From Bdellovibrionales bacterium GWA1_52_35 (GTDB lineage Bacteria; Bdellovibrionota; UBA1018), in contig MEPO01000035.1 in the NCBI GenBank assembly GCA_001769805.1, positions 1-64,000 of the forward strand: a stretch of 64,000 nt of DNA, written 5' to 3'. Below are positions 58,862-64,000 of the stretch, in pieces; positions within the stretch are counted from its first letter, which is position 1; each line of letters begins with the position of its first letter. The notes below the pieces were generated by a model. That model made no database searches and was not told the DNA's origin. It saw only the letters and a program-made list of their open reading frames with translations. The translations under genes were made by a program, and so were the position numbers.

Positions 58862-59959
58862 TTATTCCTTCACGCAGTTTCCAGCGACGACCTTTCCTGC
58901 GTCATCTCTGATTGCAAAGCAGCTGTAGCCCGAAAGTGGCGATGCAATTAATTCGGCTGTGGGTGAGGAACCGCCCTGCGACTGGGCGCATCCGGTAAGT
59001 GCTAAAAAAAACAACGCTGCCGCAATTTGGGCAACGACGCCGATGCTTGCGGGGGAATGTGTAGTGGCCCCCAATAATAGCGTCTCTGGTCTTAGGCTCT
59101 TCAATTCCAGCGTACTTAGTTGGTTAATTTCCTCCCAATGTCTTCCTTTCTTGATTCTGGAAGGTTTCCGATATTTTTGTGAGAAACAGGTAATCACGCG
59201 GTTAAGGGAGCTTAGTACAATGTAGTGACTGGTCTCGGAACCTTGAATGCGCCATTGCGTTGAAACGATTCTCCCGGTTGGGAGTGCGACGACAGAAGAG
59301 AAAATCTGCCATCGGCTTGGATCAAACCGAGTCAAAATATCTTGCGGAATGCCCCGCTCTTCGGCTCGTTGTAGTGCGTGTCTCGTCAGCTGCAGTGGAC
59401 GCGATGATCCATATTCCAGAGAGATGCGCTCAAACAAGGAAGGCGGGCCAGAATAAGCATTAAAGCAGACATGTCGGCAGCCGGCGGGCCCTTTCTTCTT
59501 TGGCGACTTCCTGCTTGTAAACTCAACCGGCTTTTCCGAAATGGACTTTGTTCGGCGATAGCAAGTGTCTGCGATTTTCCACCAGGAGTTTTCTTTGCCG
59601 ATTGTGCGTAAAGAACCGTCGATCGATTCGGGCGGGGGCTCGTATACAATGCTAGCCGCATCGTCGAGAAGGAGATGCTTGCCTTCAGAGCTTGTTGAGA
59701 GCTCCCAGGTCATCAGTTTGATGTCGAGATCTTTTATTCCGAGATCGACAGCCTTTAGGTTCCATGATTCTAACCCAGAAATCGCATCCAGGTGGTTTAG
59801 GGGAATAAGGGTTGCTTCACCACGATTCTGAAGCCGTACAGCAAATCTTTTGCGGAACTCGCTCTCAATCAAGGTAAAGAGTGACTCTGGACCTTTTGCG
59901 GCTTCGAAATGAACTACTGTTTCAAGCCAACCCGTGGAGTTTCTAGTAAATGGTTTCAT
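58862..59959 (-). CDS. Large hypothetical protein with internal lipobox-like segment
   Basis: The 365 residues contain a soluble N-terminal part with LTRHALQRAEERGIP, reminiscent of DUF4258-type small RNase-like domains (RHALERMKERGI), then a hydrophobic segment SIGVVAQIAAALFFLALTGCAQ near the C-terminus that looks exactly like a lipobox (LTGC) in mid-protein, followed by 45 polar residues with two Cys. Either an internal membrane anchor or a fusion of two genes is possible. The start overlaps the preceding small gene in ATGA (59956-59959). No family recognised. Confidence 0.55.
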   Translation of the reverse strand: MKPFTRNSTGWLETVVHFEAAKGPESLFTLIESEFRKRFAVRLQNRGEATLIPLNHLDAISGLESWNLKAVDLGIKDLDIKLMTWELSTSSEGKHLLLDDAASIVYEPPPESIDGSLRTIGKENSWWKIADTCYRRTKSISEKPVEFTSRKSPKKKGPAGCRHVCFNAYSGPPSLFERISLEYGSSRPLQLTRHALQRAEERGIPQDILTRFDPSRWQIFSSVVALPTGRIVSTQWRIQGSETSHYIVLSSLNRVITCFSQKYRKPSRIKKGRHWEEINQLSTLELKSLRPETLLLGATTHSPASIGVVAQIAAALFFLALTGCAQSQGGSSPTAELIASPLSGYSCFAIRDDAGKVVAGNCVKE

Positions 59960-60216
59960 GGTAGAATCTCGAATCGGGATAAGTCTGGGCCGCGACGACG
60001 GAAGTACCAGTGGATCGTGTCCTTGCCCCATTCTTCTATAAGTTCATATTCGGCCGCTTTTTCGGATCCGACTTGTCGGAGAAAGGTCGCGGCGTAAATC
60101 TCGAGATGTTTTTGGCGAGCAGTGGTGACCCGTTTTTCTTCGTCTGATTCACCGCCGATAGTGGTTGGTTCATTCAAGGCCAATTCTAAACCGCCCGGGA
60201 GTCGTAGCTTGGTCAT
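59956..60216 (-). CDS. Small hypothetical protein, coupled to the following gene
   Basis: The 86 residues are soluble, with a helical centre (RVTTARQKHLEIYAATFLRQ) and an aromatic C-terminus (EEWGKDTIHWYFRRRGPDL). No family recognised. It overlaps the downstream gene by ATGA and lies 10 bases after the cold-shock protein gene, so all three share a transcript. Confidence 0.5.
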   Translation of the reverse strand: MTKLRLPGGLELALNEPTTIGGESDEEKRVTTARQKHLEIYAATFLRQVGSEKAAEYELIEEWGKDTIHWYFRRRGPDLSRFEILP

Positions 60217-60226
60217 GGTCTATCCT

Positions 60227-60901
60227 TTACTCCAAATGATTTTTTCGTCGGCATGAATGAATATCGCTCTCGACTACTTCAAAGACCCGTAATGCCTGTT
60301 CTTTGTTCCGATTCGAGTTCAGGGATCGAACCCTTGCCGCTAATCTCCTGATTAACTTTAAGTCATCTTCTTTCTCGATCCTTTGCAGTTCGAGTGCTTG
60401 TTCGATTTTCGAGATTTGCTGTTCAATATCTGACTTTTTCTTTATGAATTCGGTTTGTAGTTTCGAAACATAGTTTGCTAGCGCTTGTATGTGTTCCTCT
60501 TTCACTTCCCCTGATCTCGAGCTGGCAGGCTCAAAACCACGCAACTGCTCCATTGCCCATTCACGCCCCGGAGAGAGCCGATTAGGAAGCTGATAAAATG
60601 CCTTTTCAATTTCCGCTAGGAATTGGGTGTCCTTGACAAGGGTGTTAATTGTGAGCGGGGTGCTCTTGCCGCAAATTTGACGTCGGATCGCATACACTTC
60701 CTCCGTACAGACGTTAATCGCCTTTGGCCCGTTCAGGCCGTTGGTTAATTCGAAATATACGCGCTGGCCCGCAATAAGCGTTTTATGTCCAGGAACCTGA
60801 ATAGCGCTGTAGTGGACGAAAATTGGACTCTCTATCGCTGAAGATCTGATGAATCCATGCCCATGCTCATCATTAAACCACTTTACTATGCCTTCAATCA
60901 T
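60227..60901 (-). CDS. Cold-shock-domain protein with C-terminal coiled coil
   Basis: From ATG 60901 residues 1-65 form a cold-shock domain: IVKWFNDEHGHGFIRS is RNP1-like (GHGFIR), and SPIFVHYSAI is RNP2 (IFVHYSAI). About 60 unrelated residues follow, then a long charged helix (EFIKKKSDIEQQISKIEQAL; heptads through about residue 205). Binding to RNA or ssDNA via the cold-shock domain with dimerisation by the coiled coil is likely. An upstream in-frame ATG at 61000 would add 33 residues without homology. It is divergent from the XRE gene across about 150 bp. Confidence 0.75.
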   Translation of the reverse strand: MIEGIVKWFNDEHGHGFIRSSAIESPIFVHYSAIQVPGHKTLIAGQRVYFELTNGLNGPKAINVCTEEVYAIRRQICGKSTPLTINTLVKDTQFLAEIEKAFYQLPNRLSPGREWAMEQLRGFEPASSRSGEVKEEHIQALANYVSKLQTEFIKKKSDIEQQISKIEQALELQRIEKEDDLKLIRRLAARVRSLNSNRNKEQALRVFEVVESDIHSCRRKNHLE

Positions 60902-60998
60902 TCGCGGTTTTCCTTTGTATAATCGTTCTGGATGACCGCCGAAAGTCAAATTGGCGCTGCGCGACAGCGTCTGTCTAATATAGCCAACAGTAATAGTC

Positions 60999-61043
60999 AA
61001 TAGCCGGTAATAATCTAAATTAATTATGAGGAATAGCCGATAA
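60999..61043 (+). promoter_or_regulatory. Direct repeats upstream of the XRE gene
   Basis: AATAGCCGGTAA (60999-61010) and AATAGCCGATAA (61032-61043) differ at one base and are 33 bases apart. A weaker ATAGCC lies at 60979. They fall in the divergent region between the cold-shock and XRE genes, the second only 8 bases before the XRE start. Confidence 0.6.
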
Positions 61044-61051
61044 CTAGGTAT

Positions 61052-61429
61052 ATGGCGCGCGAGAAATCATTGAAATCCAGGGCGAAAGAAGTTGTATTCC
61101 CCGAATACAATCTTGGAGAGCGGATAAAATTTCTAAGAACTGTTCGGGGATTATCACAATTGCATTTAGCCAAATCCGCAAAGGTGAGTCAGCCAACCAT
61201 CGCCCAGATCGAGTCCGGTAAGAAGGATCCTTCAGTCCAGACGCTACAGCAGATAGCGGCCGCCCTCGATGTGGAAATTGCAGCGCTCTTTGCCACTGAT
61301 GATGTGTTTGTGTTTGATCTTAAGCGACTCCGCCGAAAATATAATCATGCAGACAAGCTGACACCACATCTCTACATGGCGCTTGGGCGCGTGGTTCAGT
61401 ACGCCAAGGACATCGGGTATATTAAGTGA
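61052..61429 (+). CDS. XRE-family HTH transcriptional regulator
   Basis: The 125 residues have a standard Cro/C1 HTH (LGERIKFLRTVRGLSQLHLA, then KVSQPTIAQIESGKKDPSVQ) and an AALDVEIAALF end helix. The C-terminal 50 residues (FVFDLKRLRRKYNHADKLTP) are unassigned and may bind a partner. It is the only plus-strand gene of the 58-61.5 kb cluster and is divergent from the cold-shock gene; the pair of AATAGCC direct repeats between them is its likely operator, so it probably controls the cluster. Confidence 0.85.
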   Translation: MAREKSLKSRAKEVVFPEYNLGERIKFLRTVRGLSQLHLAKSAKVSQPTIAQIESGKKDPSVQTLQQIAAALDVEIAALFATDDVFVFDLKRLRRKYNHADKLTPHLYMALGRVVQYAKDIGYIK

Positions 61430-61493
61430 TGCTGACCTTCCCCTCAGTTCTTGATCCAGTTTGAAGTAGAAAAACTCCGTGTCTGACTAAATA

Positions 61494-61600
61494 GGAGGGT
61501 CTCATTAACCTGATGACTAACCTCATGACATTTCAGGATTAGAAATATTTCAGTCAACAATAAGAAAGCTGATCTGCGATATAGAGGGGTACTGGGCGGG
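61494..61600 (+). repeat. Island repeat, copy C (full length)
   Basis: A 107-base unit, GGAGGGTCTCATTAACC to TACTGGGCGGG, equal to copy B except for five transitions. It lies directly before the type I restriction gene group, so it may mark the point where the next island segment was joined. Confidence 0.88.
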
Positions 61601-61676
61601 CTGATTGATTAATTCGGGGATCTAATTGCAGTGCAGTTATCGCCCATCAACTCTGGGTTCAGACACCAACGTATCC

Positions 61677-62486
61677 TCAAGTCGTACTACCAGGCTGCGG
61701 GACGCCTGGCTTTAAGCCAAGGCGATATCGAAATGGCATCTCGGGATTTCGCTGATCTTCGGGTATGTCATAAACACAGACAACCCCGGGAAAAAAAAAC
61801 TCGAGAGAATGTGCAATCATCTCTTCGCTAAAAGTCAGTAAGTTGTGACTGAAAATCTCAAGCCTATTGAGTACTGGTGCATCATTGAAAAACTTGGGTG
61901 GGTCAACCAGAAACTTTCCCTGCGGTAACGGACTTATATTGTAACCCCTGACAAATGCCTTACCGGTTTTGGGATGCTCGTCTTCATTCCTAAGATCGAT
62001 AATTTCCTTAATCCACACTTGGTCTTCTTCAAGCAACCTAAAGACAATATGATCAAGGCCAAACTTCAATTTGGCCTGATCCCTGATTTTGTGAAAATGA
62101 GGCCCCTTAAAATCCTTCTCTAAGATGACGCCCATAGCGGCCGCTAACTGCTGAAGGGCCTGCTTGCTGAACATCAGAAAACTCTTGGCATTATCAAGAC
62201 TCATAATTCCTGGCGTCTCGATGACTCTGCCTTGGTTTTGTGTCTTCACTCCCTCCGTACACAGCCTTTGTTCCGCAGCTCTTATCTCATCCATGAGTGG
62301 CTTAGCAGCCTTTTCTGCGGAGACCAGAGACTTCATTATATTGTGGCACTCAGATTTTATGAGTTCTTTGCGCTCATTTGGGATTCGGGCCATCTGAATT
62401 ATGTCAAATAGTCCCGGCACCAGGCGGGCAACAATGGGGTTAGCACTTCCAACATCCATCGTCTGAGTTAGTTGAAAGGCGGTCAT
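61677..62486 (-). CDS. Hypothetical protein of the restriction locus, possible HEPN fold
   Basis: The 269 residues are mostly helical and soluble. WIKEIIDLRNEDEHPKTG contains R-x4-H in the arrangement seen in HEPN RNases and HEPN-like proteins, which often accompany restriction or toxin genes. The resemblance is limited to that motif. ATG 62486 (MTAFQLTQ) lies four bases past the protease stop with AAGAG upstream; an in-frame ATG at 62528 would overlap it. It is third in the operon after hsdR and the YgjP-like gene. Confidence 0.5.
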   Translation of the reverse strand: MTAFQLTQTMDVGSANPIVARLVPGLFDIIQMARIPNERKELIKSECHNIMKSLVSAEKAAKPLMDEIRAAEQRLCTEGVKTQNQGRVIETPGIMSLDNAKSFLMFSKQALQQLAAAMGVILEKDFKGPHFHKIRDQAKLKFGLDHIVFRLLEEDQVWIKEIIDLRNEDEHPKTGKAFVRGYNISPLPQGKFLVDPPKFFNDAPVLNRLEIFSHNLLTFSEEMIAHSLEFFFPGVVCVYDIPEDQRNPEMPFRYRLGLKPGVPQPGSTT

Positions 62487-62490
62487 CTGC

Positions 62491-63210
62491 TCATCTCTTC
62501 CAGTTCTCCGCTGCCAGTGGGAGTTCATTAAGCTCTACACGGGCCTCTCGCCACGCGGAATAGTGCCTATCCAAAAGCTCGATAAACCGTTCGCTGTGCT
62601 TAGGTTCAAGCAGGTGAATCATCTCGTGGACGATCACATACTCAAGAAGGTCCTTCGGCTTCTTAACCAATTCAGTATTCAGGCGGATATTACCCTCACG
62701 ATGGTTACAGCCACCCCATTTTGTTTTCATACGTTGAAGAAAATACTCGGAGACCTTTACACCCAGCCTCACCTCCCACTTCGATATGAGCTCGGGCACG
62801 ACTGTATGGAGGAGTGACTTGTGCCACTCATGCATCACCTCCGCACGCTTAGCAAGATCACTTCCCGGACGAGTAGTGAGTGTGATAGTTCGGTGACTCA
62901 ATTCTACGGAGGGCTTAGTGTCCGATTCCTGGACAGACAGTAGGTATCTCCGACCCCAGAGGTAATGACTTTCGCGCTCTATAAACTTCCGCTGTGTTTC
63001 CCGTGCTTGCGCTTCTAACTTTGCCCGCTGGTCCTGAATCCAGGCTAACTTTGAAATGGCATAGGCCCGGGCCACATCGAGACGGGTCTCGGTGGGGGCG
63101 ACAAGAGTGATATGACCTTGGGGCGGATGTACGGATAAATGGACGTTTTTCACATCCTTTCGAGTTACCACAATCACCATGTCGCCAATTTTAATAGTCT
63201 CAGTCATCAA
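62491..63210 (-). CDS. YgjP/M48-family metallopeptidase
   Basis: The 239 residues end with VHEMIHLLEPKHSERFIELL, the H-E-x-x-H zinc motif followed by LEPKHS, which is diagnostic of the YgjP-like (DUF45) metallopeptidase family. The conserved KWGGCN stretch precedes it. Genes of this type frequently follow hsdR in type I restriction loci, where a role in restriction control has been suggested; the function here is inferred. ATG 63210 overlaps the hsdR stop by 4 bases (63207-63210). Confidence 0.85.
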   Translation of the reverse strand: MMTETIKIGDMVIVVTRKDVKNVHLSVHPPQGHITLVAPTETRLDVARAYAISKLAWIQDQRAKLEAQARETQRKFIERESHYLWGRRYLLSVQESDTKPSVELSHRTITLTTRPGSDLAKRAEVMHEWHKSLLHTVVPELISKWEVRLGVKVSEYFLQRMKTKWGGCNHREGNIRLNTELVKKPKDLLEYVIVHEMIHLLEPKHSERFIELLDRHYSAWREARVELNELPLAAENWKR

Positions 63211-64000
63211 TACCCCGGTTGGTTCTTAATGATTTCAAAGAGCGCCATTGTGGCCTCCCTGTCCCGATCTAAGAGTGGAAACAGTGCGTTCAAAACCTGT
63301 GCCTCGCGCGCTTGATCTCCCTTCCATCCCGCGGGGGCACGCTCTCGCACGGCCAAATCTATTCGGAGTGCCAGCGTGGCCTTGTCATCGGCGGACGTAG
63401 GACACTGAAAGCTTGTCTTGGCAATCGAGCCCAAGTTATTAAACAGTACCGTTGCCTCGCTTTTCCCGTGAAGCACTGAGGGCACGCCCTGCTCGGGCTG
63501 TCTGCTTACGATTCGCCTGACAAGGGCCTCGGCATTCCTAAGGAATTTCTCGTAGGCTTCAGCATCCGCGCGGCTCTGCTGGATTAGATCGTCAAGTAGC
63601 TTGGACATCTCGTCGTAAAATCGAGGATCGGTGAGCCGCTCCTGTTTGATCGTCTTTCGGATGTTGTTGATGACACCCTCGGCGACCGCGTTGCGCGTGA
63701 GCTTGCCCTTTTCGTTGAGCTTTTTGGCGATGGCATCGTGGATGCCAGTCTTGATGATTAGATCGGTCAGGGACAGGTCGCCCAAGCCACCCAGATCGGC
63801 AGCGGGCTCGGCTTGGATATAGGTGTTGATGAGATGGCGCATGTCGGCCTCGTAGGGCTTGATGTCGAGCTCTTCGCCGGAGTGGCGTTTGATGGCCGCT
63901 CGAATATCGCTGTAGCTTTCGACCTCCCGTGGGATTGATTCGACCTCGGCATCGGAGTAGCCAGCGTCCACTAAATCTTGCGCGATGTCTGAGAAAGCCC
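63207..64000 (-). CDS. hsdR: Type I restriction enzyme HsdR, C-terminal part (cut by window edge)
   Basis: The frame is open to the window end (AFSDIAQDLVDAGYSDAEVE is the first visible part), so the N-terminal nuclease and helicase domains lie outside. The visible 264 residues are the helical C-terminal domain typical of HsdR (IRAAIKRHSGEELDIKPYEA, LTDLIIKTGIHDAI, then LLDRDREATMALFEIIKNQP at the end). HsdR binds the HsdM/HsdS methylase and cleaves unmodified DNA by translocation. Assignment rests on C-terminal pattern and on the following YgjP-like gene, so is good but not certain. Confidence 0.72.
   Translation of the reverse strand, partial: AFSDIAQDLVDAGYSDAEVESIPREVESYSDIRAAIKRHSGEELDIKPYEADMRHLINTYIQAEPAADLGGLGDLSLTDLIIKTGIHDAIAKKLNEKGKLTRNAVAEGVINNIRKTIKQERLTDPRFYDEMSKLLDDLIQQSRADAEAYEKFLRNAEALVRRIVSRQPEQGVPSVLHGKSEATVLFNNLGSIAKTSFQCPTSADDKATLALRIDLAVRERAPAGWKGDQAREAQVLNALFPLLDRDREATMALFEIIKNQPGY

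Noticed and set aside
38967..61600. Island repeats as integron attC sites or a CRISPR array
   Set aside because: There is no GTTRRRY/RYYYAAC core and no integrase, and the spacing is irregular and kilobases long, with no short regular spacers or cas genes.
39142..64000. Prophage
   Set aside because: No capsid, portal, terminase, tail or lysis genes were found; the content is toxin-antitoxin, restriction and envelope genes only.

Overview
The window shows no rRNA, tRNA or other taxonomic marker. The content points to a Gram-negative bacterium: lipoproteins with clear lipoboxes, a beta-barrel protein ending in Phe, an RND efflux permease and a periplasmic dihaem cytochrome. The mix of SpoIIE/STAS partner-switching proteins, LuxC/LuxE-type enzymes and many PAS histidine kinases would fit Bdellovibrionota or another former deltaproteobacterial or spirochaete-like lineage. 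That placement is an inference and weakly supported.

Region 1 (1-26 kb) is mostly ordinary chromosome. It opens inside the 3' end of a group II intron (domains V-VI). Then come a dihaem cytochrome, a secreted lipoprotein, two PAS histidine kinases with an rRNA-methyltransferase-like gene between them, small exported proteins, a P-type cation ATPase, a BaiN/HI0933-like flavoprotein, a three-gene molybdenum hydroxylase operon whose FAD subunit carries an inserted GltD-like module, RhlE and RlmM-like RNA genes, and an RND permease.

Region 2 (26.3-38.1 kb) is one tightly coupled plus-strand operon of eight genes: an MFS transporter, two PaaK/LuxE-like adenylate-forming proteins, a LuxE-like acyl-protein synthetase, a LuxC-PaaK fusion, an ATPase-GNAT fusion, a SpoIIE phosphatase with sensor and C-terminal ATPase domain, and a STAS anti-anti-sigma protein. 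Four junctions overlap by 4 bp. It looks like an acid-to-aldehyde (fatty acid reductase) pathway with no luciferase, packaged with its own exporter and partner-switching regulator. This is the best candidate here for an undescribed system.

Region 3 (38.9-64 kb) is an accessory island, partly AT-rich. It is punctuated by six copies or fragments of one direct repeat, all in the same orientation; the three well-preserved copies are about 11 kb apart. Between them lie toxin-antitoxin and defence-like modules: an AbiEi-like/Fic fusion behind four 23-bp iterons; a HipT kinase with a HipS-HipB-like fusion; AbiEi with a gutted AbiEii and two coupled lipoproteins; two paralogous winged-helix regulators, one with a truncated nucleotidyltransferase and one with two frameshifted metallophosphoesterases; another HTH/nucleotidyltransferase pair; an AlbA_2 ATPase protein; a HIRAN/cold-shock/XRE cluster; and the 3' end of a type I restriction locus (hsdR, YgjP-like protease, a possible HEPN protein).

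Many toxins in the island are broken while their antitoxins or regulators stay intact. Several antitoxin genes start immediately next to long palindromes that are probably their operators. One 24-bp palindrome occurs identically at two sites 7.4 kb apart. The island therefore looks old, repeatedly recombined and partly decayed, with regulators outliving toxins.
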